64,000 nucleotides of DNA from Chromobacterium subtsugae (GCF_001676875.1 NZ_JYKA01000020.1:26335-90334), one strand, 5' to 3'; positions 33,200 through 42,873 are shown, numbered from the stretch's first letter. Notes: a model not told the origin generated them from the letters alone. Numbers and translations are program-made.

Positions 33200-33781
33200 A
33201 TGTGGCAGCGCTTTCCCCGTCTGGGCGCGTGGCTGGCGGCAGTGGGCGGCATCGCCCTGCTGGCCGCGCTGGCGCTGGCGCCGCTGATCCGCTATTCCAA
33301 GACCCTGCTGGTGGCGGAAACGCCGCAGCAGCGCGCCGACTGGATCGTGGTGCTGGGCGGGGAGAGCGGGCAAAGGGTAATCGGCGCGGCGGAACTGTTT
33401 CATCAGGGCCGCGCGCCGTTCGTGTTTGTCAGCGGCGAGGGCGATTGCAGGCTGATCGTCAAGCGGCTGGTGATGGCGGGCGTGCCGCGCTCGCGCATCG
33501 GCTACGAGTGCCTGTCGAAAAGCACTTACCAGAACGCGCAGTTCACCCGGCATTACCTGGCCGCGCAGCAACCCAGGCGCATCACGCTGGTGACCTCGTG
33601 GTTCCATTCCTGGCGCGCGCTGGAAACCTTCCGCCAGGCCTGGCCCGGCGTGGAGTGGGGCATGCACGCGGTGTACCCCGGCGACGACCTGTACCACAGC
33701 CTGGCGCTCAATGAAGCCGGCGCGGTGCTGTCCGAATATTTGAAGATACTGGTGTATTCAGTACGTTACTGGACTTTCTGA
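33200..33781 (+). CDS. DUF218 (YdcF/ElyC/SanA-like) membrane protein
   Basis: A 193-residue protein with one N-terminal membrane helix (about 12-30) followed by a DUF218 domain: DWIVVLGGESGQRVIGAAEL, then FVFVSGEGDC, SKSTYQNAQFTRHYL and LVTSWFHSWRAL. Relatives ElyC and SanA act in envelope or peptidoglycan homeostasis; the chemistry is unknown. It sits between wbpA and wbpB with 3-base and 0-base gaps, so it is cotranscribed and may help envelope polysaccharide assembly. A second, unrelated-context DUF218 gene is at 52558. Confidence 0.8.
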   Translation: MWQRFPRLGAWLAAVGGIALLAALALAPLIRYSKTLLVAETPQQRADWIVVLGGESGQRVIGAAELFHQGRAPFVFVSGEGDCRLIVKRLVMAGVPRSRIGYECLSKSTYQNAQFTRHYLAAQQPRRITLVTSWFHSWRALETFRQAWPGVEWGMHAVYPGDDLYHSLALNEAGAVLSEYLKILVYSVRYWTF

Positions 33782-34840
33782 ATGTTAGTGACTCCTCCGA
33801 TTACCGATCGCAAGATCCGCTTCGCCCTGGTGGGCTGCGGCCGCATCGCCAACAACCACTTCGGCTCGCTGGAAAAGCACGCCGACCGCGCCGAGCTGGT
33901 AGACGTCTGCGACATCGACCCGGCCGCGCTGCGGGCCGCTGTCGAGCGCACCGGCGCCCGCGGCCACGACAACCTCACCGCGATGCTGGCGCAGACCAAC
34001 GCCGACATCGTCATTCTCACCACGCCGTCCGGCCTGCACCCGCGCCAGAGCATCGAGTGCTCGGAAGCCGGCTTCCACGTGATGACCGAAAAGCCGATGG
34101 CCACCCGCTGGGAAGACGGCCTGGAAATGGTCAAGGCGGCCGACAAGGCGCAGAAGCACCTGTTCGTGGTCAAGCAGAACCGCCGCAACGACACGCTGCA
34201 GCTGCTCAAGCGCGCGATGACGGAAAAGCGCTTCGGCCGCATCTACATGGTCAACGTCAATGTGTTCTGGACCCGTCCGCAGGAGTATTACGACGCGGCC
34301 GGCTGGCGCGGCACCTGGGAATTCGACGGCGGCGCCTTCATGAACCAGGCCAGCCACTATGTCGACCTGCTGGACTGGCTGATCGGCCCGGTTGAGAGCG
34401 TGCAGGCCTACACCGCCACTTTGGCGCGCAATATCGAGGTGGAAGACACCGGCACCGTCAGCGTCAAGTGGCGCTCCGGCGCGCTGGGCAGCATGAACGT
34501 CACCATGCTGACCTACCCGAAGAACCTGGAAGGCAGCATCACCATCCTGGGCGAAAAGGGCTCGGTGCGCGTGGGCGGCATGGCCGTCAACGAAATCCAG
34601 CACTGGGAATTCGCCGAGCCGCACGCGATGGACGACGAAATCAAGAACGCCAGCTACGCGACGACCAGCGTGTATGGCTTCGGCCACCCGCTGTACTACG
34701 ACAACGTGATCAAGACCATGCGCGGCGAAGCCACGCCGGAAACCGACGGCCGCGAAGGCCTGAAGTCGCTGGAGCTGCTGATCGCGATGTACCTGTCGGC
34801 GCGCGACGGCCGCCGCGTCAGCCTGCCGCTGGATTATTGA
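33782..34840 (+). CDS. wbpB: WbpB-like UDP-GlcNAcA 3-dehydrogenase (Gfo/Idh/MocA)
   Basis: A 352-residue oxidoreductase. The NAD motif is FALVGCGRIANNHFGSLE near residue 12, and EKPMATRWEDG holds the conserved Glu-Lys-Pro of the Gfo/Idh/MocA family. The catalytic region is WRGTWEFDGGAFMNQASHYVD. WbpB oxidises the C3 hydroxyl of UDP-GlcNAcA, and the 3-keto product is aminated by WbpE. The start ATG follows the previous stop directly. Confidence 0.88.
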   Translation: MLVTPPITDRKIRFALVGCGRIANNHFGSLEKHADRAELVDVCDIDPAALRAAVERTGARGHDNLTAMLAQTNADIVILTTPSGLHPRQSIECSEAGFHVMTEKPMATRWEDGLEMVKAADKAQKHLFVVKQNRRNDTLQLLKRAMTEKRFGRIYMVNVNVFWTRPQEYYDAAGWRGTWEFDGGAFMNQASHYVDLLDWLIGPVESVQAYTATLARNIEVEDTGTVSVKWRSGALGSMNVTMLTYPKNLEGSITILGEKGSVRVGGMAVNEIQHWEFAEPHAMDDEIKNASYATTSVYGFGHPLYYDNVIKTMRGEATPETDGREGLKSLELLIAMYLSARDGRRVSLPLDY

Positions 34841-34897
34841 TGATGGCATCCGGCCGGCCCGACTGGGCCGGCCTTGTTACGTGGATATTGGCTAGCG

Positions 34898-35428
34898 ATG
34901 GCTGAAGAGAAAAAAGAACCCTGGCTTAACTATTTGGCGCTCACCACGGTGATACTCGCGGTGTGCGCCACGCTGTCGACCTTCAAGGGCGGCGGCTATT
35001 CCACCCGCAGCGTCATCGCCCAGGCCCAGGCATCGGACCAGTGGGCGTATTACCAGGCCAAGGGCATCAAGGGCAATCTGTACGAGATGGAGCGCGACCG
35101 GCTGCAGTTCGAGCGCGACAACCTGCCGGCGGGCGATGCGCAGCGCCGGCGCTACGATGCGGCCATCGACCAGGCGGCCAAGCGCGCGGAGCGCTACAGT
35201 GCAGAGCGCAAGGCGATTGAAAAGAGCGCCCGCCAGCTGGAAGACGAGCGCAACCAGGCGCAGCGCCAGGGCAAGCCGTTCGGCATGGCAGTGATCTTCC
35301 TGCAGGTGGCGATCCTGATTTCGTCGATCGCCGGCCTGTTCAAGCGCAAGCGCATCTGGCTGGCGGCGCTGCCGGTGGCCGGCCTCGGCCTGGTGTATTT
35401 CGCCGACGGCTTTTTCCTGTTTTTCTGA
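34898..35428 (+). CDS. DUF4337-like membrane protein
   Basis: A 176-residue protein. It has an N-terminal membrane helix (about 10-27, LNYLALTTVILAVCATLSTF), then a predicted helical, Arg/Gln/Glu-rich coiled-coil section (about 45-130). Two C-terminal membrane helices follow (about 133-150 and 155-174). The QASDQWAYYQAKGIKGNLYE segment is characteristic of DUF4337. Function unknown. It lies inside the wbp gene run, so a structural role at the membrane in glycan assembly is possible but unsupported. ATG 34898 is preferred over a TTG at 34874. Confidence 0.7.
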   Translation: MAEEKKEPWLNYLALTTVILAVCATLSTFKGGGYSTRSVIAQAQASDQWAYYQAKGIKGNLYEMERDRLQFERDNLPAGDAQRRRYDAAIDQAAKRAERYSAERKAIEKSARQLEDERNQAQRQGKPFGMAVIFLQVAILISSIAGLFKRKRIWLAALPVAGLGLVYFADGFFLFF

Positions 35429-35444
35429 TTAGAGGTTTCGCACC

Positions 35445-36011
35445 ATGGAATACACGGTCCATAGCTCCGCCATCGTCGACGAAGGCGCGCAGATCGGCGC
35501 GGGCACCCGCGTCTGGCACTGGGTCCACATCTGCGGCGGCGCCAGGATCGGCGCCGGCTGTTCGTTCGGCCAGAACGTGTTCGTCGGCAACGACGTGCTG
35601 ATCGGCGACAACGTCAAGGTGCAGAACAATGTGTCGATCTACGACGCGGTGACGCTGGAAGACGACGTGTTCTGCGGCCCGTCCATGGTGTTCACCAACG
35701 TCAACAATCCGCGCAGCCACGTCAACCGCAAGAACGAATACCGCCGCACCGTGGTGAAGAAGGGCGCGTCGATCGGCGCCAACGCCACCATAGTCTGCGG
35801 CCACACCGTCGGCGAGTACGCGTTCATCGGCGCCGGGGCGGTGGTGACGCGCGACGTGCCGGCCTACGCGCTGATGGTGGGCGCGCCGGCCAAGCGCATC
35901 GGCTGGATGTGCGGCTGCGGCGAGCGCCTGCCCAACGACATCGGCACCCATTCCTGCGCGTCTTGCGGCATCCATTACGAAGTCGGCGGCAATCACTGCA
36001 CGCCGGTGTGA
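35445..36011 (+). CDS. wbpD: WbpD-like UDP-GlcNAc3NA N-acetyltransferase
   Basis: A 188-residue left-handed beta-helix acetyltransferase. It has hexapeptide repeats through about residue 150 ([47 protein letters not shown]). The C-terminal Cys cluster (CGCGERL, CASCG) looks metal-binding and is common in this family. It acetylates the 3-amino group to complete UDP-GlcNAc3NAcA. It directly precedes wbpE, its upstream partner enzyme in the pathway. Confidence 0.9.
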   Translation: MEYTVHSSAIVDEGAQIGAGTRVWHWVHICGGARIGAGCSFGQNVFVGNDVLIGDNVKVQNNVSIYDAVTLEDDVFCGPSMVFTNVNNPRSHVNRKNEYRRTVVKKGASIGANATIVCGHTVGEYAFIGAGAVVTRDVPAYALMVGAPAKRIGWMCGCGERLPNDIGTHSCASCGIHYEVGGNHCTPV

Positions 36012-36063
36012 GTTTTGTCCGGGCGGCCCGCCTGGCCGCCCTCATCCGAATATCGAGAAGACC

Positions 36064-37161
36064 ATGTCCATCCAGTTTATTGATCTGAAAGCGCAGTACC
36101 AGCACCTGAAGGCCGACATCGACGCGCGCATCCACGCGGTGCTGGACCACGGCCAGTACATCATGGGGCCGGAAGTGAAGGAATTGGAGGAGCAACTGGC
36201 GGCCTACACCGGCGCCAAGCACGCCATCGGCGTCTGCGACGGCACCAAGGCGCTGCTGATCGCGATGATGGCGCTGGACATCGGTCCGGGCGACGAAGTG
36301 ATCACCACGCCGTTCACCTTCATCTCCACCGGCGAGATGATCGCGCTGTTGGGCGCCAAGCCGGTGTTCGTCGATATCGACCCGATCAGCTACAACCTGG
36401 ACCCGAACCTGCTGGAAGCGGCGATCACGCCGGCCACCCGCGCCATCATGCCGGTCAGCCTGTACGGCCAGGCCGCCGATTTCGCCGCCATCAACGCCAT
36501 CGCCGCCAAGCATGGCATCGCGGTGATCGAGGACGGCGCGCAAAGCTTCGGCGCCAGCCAGCATGGCAAGAAGTCGGGCAATCTGTCCACCATCGCCACC
36601 ACCAGCTTCTTCCCGAGCAAGCCGCTGGGCTGCTACGGCGACGGCGGCGCCTGCTTCACCAACGACGACGCGCTGGCGAAGAAGATGCGCGAAATCCGCA
36701 TCCACGGCCAGGACCGCCGCTACCACCACCCGTCCATCGGCATCAACGGCCGGCTGGACACCATCCAGGCCGCGGTGTTGCTGGCCAAGATGCCCAGCTT
36801 CCCCGACGAAGTGGCCGCGCGCGAGCGCATCGGCGCGCGCTACAGCCAGCTGTTGAAGGATGTGGCCCGGGTGCCGGTGGTCGGCGCGGGCAACACCCAC
36901 GTCTACGCCCAATACACCATAGAAGTGGACGACCGCGACGCGGTGCAGGCGCGCTTGAAAGAGCTGGGCGTGCCCACCGCCGTGCATTACCCGATTCCGC
37001 TGCACCTGCAGCCGGCTTTCGCCCACCTGGACCAGGGCGAGGGCAGCTTCCCGCTGGCCGAGGCCGCCGGCAAGCGCGTGATGAGCCTGCCGATGCATCC
37101 GTTCCTGACGGAAGCCGCGCAGGACGCCATCGTCGCCGCGGTGAAGCAGGCGCTGGGTTGA
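36064..37161 (+). CDS. wbpE: WbpE-like UDP-3-keto-GlcNAcA aminotransferase (DegT family)
   Basis: A 365-residue PLP aminotransferase of the DegT/DnrJ/EryC1 family. The PLP lysine is Lys186 in FFPSKPLGCYGDGG, and the conserved VIEDGAQSFGA and HGQDRRYHH segments are present. It transfers an amino group from glutamate to C3 of the sugar. No epimerase of the WbpI type is in the window, so the gluco rather than the manno sugar is expected unless the epimerase lies elsewhere. Confidence 0.9.
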   Translation: MSIQFIDLKAQYQHLKADIDARIHAVLDHGQYIMGPEVKELEEQLAAYTGAKHAIGVCDGTKALLIAMMALDIGPGDEVITTPFTFISTGEMIALLGAKPVFVDIDPISYNLDPNLLEAAITPATRAIMPVSLYGQAADFAAINAIAAKHGIAVIEDGAQSFGASQHGKKSGNLSTIATTSFFPSKPLGCYGDGGACFTNDDALAKKMREIRIHGQDRRYHHPSIGINGRLDTIQAAVLLAKMPSFPDEVAARERIGARYSQLLKDVARVPVVGAGNTHVYAQYTIEVDDRDAVQARLKELGVPTAVHYPIPLHLQPAFAHLDQGEGSFPLAEAAGKRVMSLPMHPFLTEAAQDAIVAAVKQALG

Positions 37162-37165
37162 GGGG

Positions 37166-38437
37166 ATGCTGACGCTGGCTTCCCTGCGCATGCCTAAAAG
37201 CGGCTTCATCCGCCACATCATCACCCTGGTCACCGGCGCCGCCGTGGCCCAGGTGGTGCCGCTGCTGGCGTCGCCGCTGATCACCCGGCTGTACAACCCG
37301 CACGAGGTGGGCATCCAGACCGTGTACGTGTCGTGGATGTCGACGCTGGCGGTGCTGGCCACCGCCCGTTACGAAATGGCCATCGTGCTGCCGGCCGACG
37401 AGAAGCGCGCCAGCAACCTGATGGGCCTGTCCTTGCTGTGCGCCAGCGCGCTGGCCCTGCTGATCGGCCTGGTGGTGCTGCTGGGCGGGCATTCGCACAT
37501 CGCCGCCCATCTGGGGGCGCCGGAGCTGGAGTCCTGGCTGCTGTTGCTGCCGCTGTCGGTATGGCTGGCCGGGCTGATGCAGGCCTGGACCAACTGGAAC
37601 AACCGCCACCGCCGCTACCAGGCCAACGCCAACGGCCGCATGACGCAGTCGCTGGGCATGGCCGGCACCCAGGTGCTGGCCGGCTGGCTGGGCGCCGGCG
37701 CTGGCGGGTTGATCCTGGGCCAGCTGGCGGGGCAGCTGGGCTCGCTGCTGTCGCAAGCCTGGGCCGACTTCAAGTCGCGCATGCCCTGGCGCCGCGAGCT
37801 CAGCCGCCAGGGCATGCGCGAGGCCGCCGCCGCCTATATCGAGTTTCCCAAGATCAACGCGCCGCACGCGCTGAGCACCGCGATGCTGGATTCGGTCACG
37901 CTGGTGGTGCTGGCGATGCTGGCCAGCACCTCGGCCGTCGGCTTTTACGGGCTGATGATGCGGGTGCTGAAGCTGCCGGCGGCGCTGATCGGCCAGGCGG
38001 TGGCGCAGGTGGCCTACCGCGAGCTGGCCGAGGCGCGGAACCTGGGCAAGCCCTTGCGCCCCATCCTGCGCAAGATGATGCTGACGCTGTTTGGCATGGC
38101 GCTGTTTCCCTTCCTGGTGATCCAGATCTTCGGCGAGCCGCTGTTCACGCTGGTGTTCGGCCACAATTGGGCCGACGCCGGCCGCTACGCCGAGGCGATG
38201 TCGCTGTACATCCTGTTCCACTTCGTCGCCTCGCCGCTGGGCATGGTGCCGCCGGTGATCAATCGCCAGCGCTTCGCGTTTTTCCTGTCCCTGGTGCAGG
38301 CCGTGCTGTTCCTGGGATCGCTGTGGCTGGGTTTCCACATCTGGCAGGATGCCGTACCCACTTTCCAGCTGGTGTCGGTGGTGATGGCCGGCTATTTCAT
38401 TGCATATTTCACCTGGCTTTATAAGGCAGCTCGATGA
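37166..38437 (+). CDS. Wzx-like polysaccharide flippase
   Basis: A 423-residue polytopic protein with about 12 hydrophobic segments, belonging to the oligosaccharide flippase (MOP) group (LVTGAAVAQVVPLLASPLITRLYNP at the start, split here by charged loops). It would flip undecaprenyl-linked glycan units across the inner membrane. The ATG at 37166 has a GAGGGG directly upstream with short spacing; ATG 37190 is possible. Its end overlaps the next gene by ATGA. No Wzy-like polymerase accompanies it. Confidence 0.82.
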   Translation: MLTLASLRMPKSGFIRHIITLVTGAAVAQVVPLLASPLITRLYNPHEVGIQTVYVSWMSTLAVLATARYEMAIVLPADEKRASNLMGLSLLCASALALLIGLVVLLGGHSHIAAHLGAPELESWLLLLPLSVWLAGLMQAWTNWNNRHRRYQANANGRMTQSLGMAGTQVLAGWLGAGAGGLILGQLAGQLGSLLSQAWADFKSRMPWRRELSRQGMREAAAAYIEFPKINAPHALSTAMLDSVTLVVLAMLASTSAVGFYGLMMRVLKLPAALIGQAVAQVAYRELAEARNLGKPLRPILRKMMLTLFGMALFPFLVIQIFGEPLFTLVFGHNWADAGRYAEAMSLYILFHFVASPLGMVPPVINRQRFAFFLSLVQAVLFLGSLWLGFHIWQDAVPTFQLVSVVMAGYFIAYFTWLYKAAR

Positions 38438-39015
38438 ACTGGAATGGATTTTTCAGCCGCATCCGCTTTCGGCTGTCGGCGTGGGTGCGGCCGCGGATGG
38501 TGTACGGCTTCCAGCGCGGCGACGGCGTTTTCCTCAAGCGCACCCGCGTCTCCAACATGACGCGGATCGAACATATCGACAAGCTGATGGTCGAGGACAA
38601 TGTCTATATCGGCCATTTCAACCTGATCGACTCTTCCGGCGGCCTTTACATCGGCGAGGGCTGCCAGATCACCAACTACGTGTCTTTGCTGACCCACTCC
38701 AGCCATGTCGCCATCCGGCTGTACGGCCGCGAGTATCTGGACCGCGACAACCACGCCGGCTACCTGAAAAAGCCCACCAAGCTTGGCAAGTACAGCTTTG
38801 TCGGCCCGCATTCGGTGCTGATGCCGGGCGTGACGCTGGGCAAGGGCAGCATCGTATCGGCGTACAGCTTCGTGCCGGCCGGCGAGTATCCGGATTTCGC
38901 CATCCTGGCCGGCAATCCGGCGCGGGTGGTCGGCGATACCCGCGACATGGACGCCGAATGGCTGGCGCAGCACCCGGACCTGCATCCGCTGTACGAGGCC
39001 TGGGCCGATGAGTGA
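38434..39015 (+). CDS. Left-handed beta-helix O-acyltransferase (WcaF-like)
   Basis: A 193-residue hexapeptide-repeat transferase (VEDNVYIGHFNLIDSSGGLY, IGEGCQITNYVSL, LGKYSFVGPHSVLMPGVTLG, AGNPARVVGD). It probably adds an O-acetyl group to a glycan residue. The start overlaps the flippase stop (ATGA) and its end overlaps the next glycosyltransferase start by 8 bases, so the genes are tightly coupled. The exact acceptor is unknown. Confidence 0.8.
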   Translation: MNWNGFFSRIRFRLSAWVRPRMVYGFQRGDGVFLKRTRVSNMTRIEHIDKLMVEDNVYIGHFNLIDSSGGLYIGEGCQITNYVSLLTHSSHVAIRLYGREYLDRDNHAGYLKKPTKLGKYSFVGPHSVLMPGVTLGKGSIVSAYSFVPAGEYPDFAILAGNPARVVGDTRDMDAEWLAQHPDLHPLYEAWADE

Positions 39016-40099
39016 AGCGATACGCCGCCTGCTGGTGGTGGGCTCGGCCTCGGTGCATACCTGGCGCTTCCTCGCCGGCATCGCGCCGCACGTGGGCGAA
39101 ATCTACCTGGCCTGCAACGGCGAGCCGCCGGCGGACAAGTGCCCGGCCAATCTGAAGGGCGAGCTGCGCGTCGATTTCAGCCTGAAGGCGCTGGGAAGCG
39201 CCGGCAAGCTCAAGGCCTGGATCCAGCAGATCCAGCCGGACGTGGTTCATGTCCACCAGGCCAACAGCGTGGCCTGGCACGCGCGCCGCGCGCTGGCGGG
39301 CTCGGACGTTCCGACGCTGCTGACCGCCTGGGGCTCGGACGTGCTGCTGCTGCCGCGGCAGAACCGGCTGCTGCGCGCGATGGTGCGCGGCAACCTCCAG
39401 GCCGCCGCCGCGGTGACGTCGGATTCGCTGTACATGGCGGCGCAAATCCGCGAGCTGGCCGGCGACTGCCGCATCGCGCTGCTCAATTACGGCATAGACG
39501 CGCTGCCGCCGGAACCCGCTGTCGCCGCCAAGAAAAAGCAGGTGCTGTCCTGCCGGCTGCACAAGCCGCTGTACCGGATAGACGCCATCCTCAAGGGCTG
39601 GGCCGAAGTGGAGAGGAGCGGCCGCTGCGCCGACTGGAACCTGGTGGTCGCCGCCAGCGGCGGCGAGACCGACAATTTGAAACAACTGGCGGCGGCGCTG
39701 GGGCTCAAGCGGGTCGAGTTCGCCGGTTTCGTCGACAGCGCCACTCTGGGCAAGCTGTACGCCGATTCCCGCGTGTTCGTCAGCGTGCCGCGCTCCGACG
39801 CCACCAGCATCAGCCTGCTGGAGGCGATGGGCCATGGCTGCCTGCCGCTGCTGTCCAATCTGCCGGCCAACGGCGAATGGGTGATAGACGGCCTCAACGG
39901 CGCCATCGCCGAGGACGTGAGCCGGCTGGGGCCGGAACTGCTGCGAGCGATGGCGCAAGCCGAAGACGACGCCGCCCTGCAAAGCCTGGCGGCGACCAAT
40001 CGCGGCCTGGTGGCGGCCAAGGCGCTGCACCAGGCCAATATGGCCGGTTTCGCCGATCTGTACCGCGAGCTGGCCGCCGACAAGGGTAGAAAAATATGA
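39008..40099 (+). CDS. GT4-type glycosyltransferase
   Basis: A 363-residue GT-B protein. The N-terminal half contains PDVVHVHQANSVAWHAR and LTAWGSDVLLLP. The C-terminal nucleotide-sugar site carries VEFAGFVDSATLGKLYADS and SISLLEAMGHGCLPL, the EX7E-like region of GT4 enzymes. Donor and acceptor are unknown. It overlaps both neighbours by a few bases. Confidence 0.82.
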   Translation: MSEAIRRLLVVGSASVHTWRFLAGIAPHVGEIYLACNGEPPADKCPANLKGELRVDFSLKALGSAGKLKAWIQQIQPDVVHVHQANSVAWHARRALAGSDVPTLLTAWGSDVLLLPRQNRLLRAMVRGNLQAAAAVTSDSLYMAAQIRELAGDCRIALLNYGIDALPPEPAVAAKKKQVLSCRLHKPLYRIDAILKGWAEVERSGRCADWNLVVAASGGETDNLKQLAAALGLKRVEFAGFVDSATLGKLYADSRVFVSVPRSDATSISLLEAMGHGCLPLLSNLPANGEWVIDGLNGAIAEDVSRLGPELLRAMAQAEDDAALQSLAATNRGLVAAKALHQANMAGFADLYRELAADKGRKI

Positions 40100-41205
40100 A
40101 GATAGCCCATCTGACCTCCGCCCATCCGCGCCACGACATCCGCATCTTCGTCAAGGAGTGCAGCTCGTTGGCGGCGGCCGGCCATGAGGTGACCTTGATC
40201 GTCGCCGACGGCCAGGGCGAGGAAATCCGGGGCGGCGTGCGCATCCACGACGTCGGCCCCAAGACCGGCGGACGCCTGTCGCGAATGACCGGCACCGTCA
40301 AGCGCGTCTACCAGGCCGCGTTGAAGCTGCGTCCGGACGTGGTGCATTTCCACGATCCGGAGCTGATTCCGGCCGGCGTGCGCCTGAAGCAGGCCGGCAT
40401 CAAGGTGGTGTACGACGTGCACGAGGATGTGCCGCGCCAGATTCTGGCCAAGCACTGGATACCCGGCGCGGTGCGCCCGCTGGTGTCCGGCGGCTTCGAG
40501 ACGCTGGAGGACTGGGCGGCGCGCCGCTTCGACGCCATCGTCACCTCCACCCCGCACATCCGCAAACGCTTCGAGAAGCTGGGGGCCAATGCGCTGGACG
40601 TGTGCAACTTCCCGATACTGGAAGAGCTGGTGCGCGACACGCCGTGGGAAAGCCGCCGCAACGAGGTGTGCTATATCGGCGGCATCAGCCGCATCCGCGG
40701 CATCGAACCCATCGTCGCCGCTTTGCCGGGCACCGCCACCCGGCTGAACCTGGCCGGGCCGTGGAGCGAGAGCGATCTGCGCGCCAAGGTGCAGGCCGAG
40801 CCCGGCTGGGCGCGGGTCAACGACCTGGGCGTGCTGGACCGCAAGGGCGTGGCCGAGGTGCTGGCGAAAAGCAAGATCGGCCTGGTGACCTTGTTCCCCA
40901 CGCCCAACTACGTCGACGCGCTGCCGATCAAGCTGTTTGAATACATGGCCGCCGGCATGCCGGTGATCGCCAGCGACTTCCCGGTGTGGCGCGAGATCGT
41001 CGACGACGCCGGCTGCGGCGTGCTGGTGGACCCGCAGGACGCCGCAGCCATTTCCGCCGCCATCAACGAACTGCTGGGCGACGAGGCGCGGATGCGCGCG
41101 CTCGGCGAAGCCGGCAAGCAGGCAGTGCTGGGCAAATACAGCTGGGCGGCCGAGGCGGAAAAGCTGGTCGGCCTGTACCGCCAGCTGGAAGGCCGCGCGC
41201 AATGA
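40096..41205 (+). CDS. GT4-type glycosyltransferase
   Basis: A 369-residue GT-B protein with an N-terminal sugar-acceptor domain (SAHPRHDIRIFVKECSSLA, PDVVHFHDPELIPAG). The C-terminal site has LPIKLFEYMAAGMPVIASDF, typical of GT4. The start ATGA overlaps the previous stop. The specific linkage is not predictable. Confidence 0.82.
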   Translation: MKIAHLTSAHPRHDIRIFVKECSSLAAAGHEVTLIVADGQGEEIRGGVRIHDVGPKTGGRLSRMTGTVKRVYQAALKLRPDVVHFHDPELIPAGVRLKQAGIKVVYDVHEDVPRQILAKHWIPGAVRPLVSGGFETLEDWAARRFDAIVTSTPHIRKRFEKLGANALDVCNFPILEELVRDTPWESRRNEVCYIGGISRIRGIEPIVAALPGTATRLNLAGPWSESDLRAKVQAEPGWARVNDLGVLDRKGVAEVLAKSKIGLVTLFPTPNYVDALPIKLFEYMAAGMPVIASDFPVWREIVDDAGCGVLVDPQDAAAISAAINELLGDEARMRALGEAGKQAVLGKYSWAAEAEKLVGLYRQLEGRAQ

Positions 41206-41633
41206 CGTGGCGTACCGCCGCGCTGAGCTTGCTGTTGGCGCTGCCGTTGGGCGCGCTGATGGCGGCGATCAACTGGCAATTCAAGGGCACGCCCTTTTCC
41301 GCGCAGACGGTATGGCTGCACAGCCTGGTGGCCTTGCTGGCGGCGGCGCCGCTGTTGGCGCAGAGCGTCTGGCTGCGAAGCATGCTGGCCAGCGGTCGCT
41401 GGCCGCAAGTGGCGGCGGGCGGGCAAATGCGCTTTTTGCTGCTGCATGGGGCGATAGGCCGGGGCGGACCGATGCTGGCTTTCGTGCTGGGTATGGAGTG
41501 GCTGGGCAGCGGGCGTTTGCCGTTGTTGAACGGCTCGCTGTTCACCCTGGCGTTCTGGATGGCCTTCGGCGCCTATTTCGCCAGCCGCGACTGGCGGCGG
41601 CTGCAACGCGCCGCAATGGAAAACAAGCAATAG
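41202..41633 (+). CDS. Small four-helix membrane protein in the glycan locus
   Basis: A 143-residue protein with about four hydrophobic segments (residues 5-22, 35-55, 76-93 and 105-125). No family is recognised. ATG 41202 overlaps the upstream glycosyltransferase stop (ATGA). It could be a small accessory for glycan transfer or export. It is far too short for a Wzy polymerase or ligase. Confidence 0.65.
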   Translation: MTWRTAALSLLLALPLGALMAAINWQFKGTPFSAQTVWLHSLVALLAAAPLLAQSVWLRSMLASGRWPQVAAGGQMRFLLLHGAIGRGGPMLAFVLGMEWLGSGRLPLLNGSLFTLAFWMAFGAYFASRDWRRLQRAAMENKQ

Positions 41634-41638
41634 AAACT

Positions 41639-42868
41639 ATGCGCATTCTCTACATCAATCACTACGCCGGCAGTCCGCGCCACGGCATGGAATTCCGTCC
41701 CTATTACCTGGCGCGCGAATGGGTGCAGGCCGGGCACGAAGTCAACATGCTGGCGGCCGACGTGTCGCACCTGCGGCAGACTCATCCGCAAGTGGACGGC
41801 AAGTACCGCGACGAGGACATCGACGGCATCCGCTACACCTGGTGCAAGACCCGCCCCTACGCAGGCAACGGCTTGGGCCGGGTGTTGAACATCTTCAGCT
41901 TCCTCGCCAAGGTGATGGGCCTGTCCGGCCGCTATTTGAAACAGTGGAAGCCGGACGTGGTGATCGCCTCGTCTACCTATCCGCTGGACACCATCCCGGC
42001 GGCCTGGATCGCCGGCAAGACCGGCGCGCGGCTGGTGTACGAGGTGCACGACCTGTGGCCGCTGACGCCGGTGGAAGTGGGCGGCATGTCGCCGAAACAC
42101 CCGTTCATCCGCCTGCTGCAGTGGGCGGAGGACTTCGGTTACAGAAAAGCGGACACCGTGGTGTCGATGCTGCCCTGCGCCAGGGACTACATGATGGCGC
42201 ATGGCATGGTGCCGGAAAAATACGCGGTGATCCCCAACGGCGTGGATGTGGGCGAATGGCAGGGCGAGGCGCAGCCTTTGTCCGCCGAGCACCGGATGCG
42301 GCTGGCGGAGCTGAAGTCCCACGGCCGCTTCATCGTCGGCTACGCCGGCGGCCACGGCCTGGCCAACGCGCTGGATTACCTGCTGGAAGCGGCGGCCTTG
42401 ATGCAGGACGCGCCGGTGACTTTCGTGTTGGTTGGCGACGGCCCGGACAAGGCAGCGCTGGTGGCGCGCGCCGCCGAGCTGAAATTGAACAATGTGATGT
42501 TCCTGCCCGCCATCGCCAAGCGCAGCGTGCCGGCCTTCCTGGCAGAATGCGACGCGCTGTACATAGGCTGGCGCAAGCTGCCGATCTACCGTTTCGGCAT
42601 CAACCCGAACAAGCTGTTCGACTACATGATGGCCGGCAAGCCGGTGATCCACTCGGTGGAGGCCGGCAACGACATGGTGAAGGATGCCGGCGCGGGCTTG
42701 AGCATAGGCGTGGAAGACCCAGCCGTCATCGCCGACGCGGTCAAACGCATGGCGGTGCTGCCCTTGGCCGAGCGCGAAGCGATGGGCGCGGCCGGCAAGG
42801 CCTATGTGCTGGCCAACCACGATTACGCGGTGCTGGCGCGACGCTTTCTGGCGGCGGTGAAGCTGTGA
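41639..42868 (+). CDS. WbuB-like GT4 glycosyltransferase
   Basis: A 409-residue GT-B protein starting MRILYINHYAGSPRHGMEF. It has YEVHDLWPLTPVEVGGMSP and a C-terminal donor site FGINPNKLFDYMMAGKPV, as in WbuB-like L-fucosamine/GlcNAc transferases of O-antigen loci. The start ATG at 41639 lies 5 bases after the small membrane protein gene. The upstream part of the longer open frame is a shadow. Sugar specificity is uncertain. Confidence 0.85.
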   Translation: MRILYINHYAGSPRHGMEFRPYYLAREWVQAGHEVNMLAADVSHLRQTHPQVDGKYRDEDIDGIRYTWCKTRPYAGNGLGRVLNIFSFLAKVMGLSGRYLKQWKPDVVIASSTYPLDTIPAAWIAGKTGARLVYEVHDLWPLTPVEVGGMSPKHPFIRLLQWAEDFGYRKADTVVSMLPCARDYMMAHGMVPEKYAVIPNGVDVGEWQGEAQPLSAEHRMRLAELKSHGRFIVGYAGGHGLANALDYLLEAAALMQDAPVTFVLVGDGPDKAALVARAAELKLNNVMFLPAIAKRSVPAFLAECDALYIGWRKLPIYRFGINPNKLFDYMMAGKPVIHSVEAGNDMVKDAGAGLSIGVEDPAVIADAVKRMAVLPLAEREAMGAAGKAYVLANHDYAVLARRFLAAVKL

Positions 42869-42873
42869 TTTTG

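Noticed and set aside
41207..42868. A 553-residue glycosyltransferase starting at 41207
   Set aside because: Codons before 41639 overlap the small membrane-protein gene in another frame and are Gly/Ala/Arg-rich. MRILYINHY at 41639 is the typical start.
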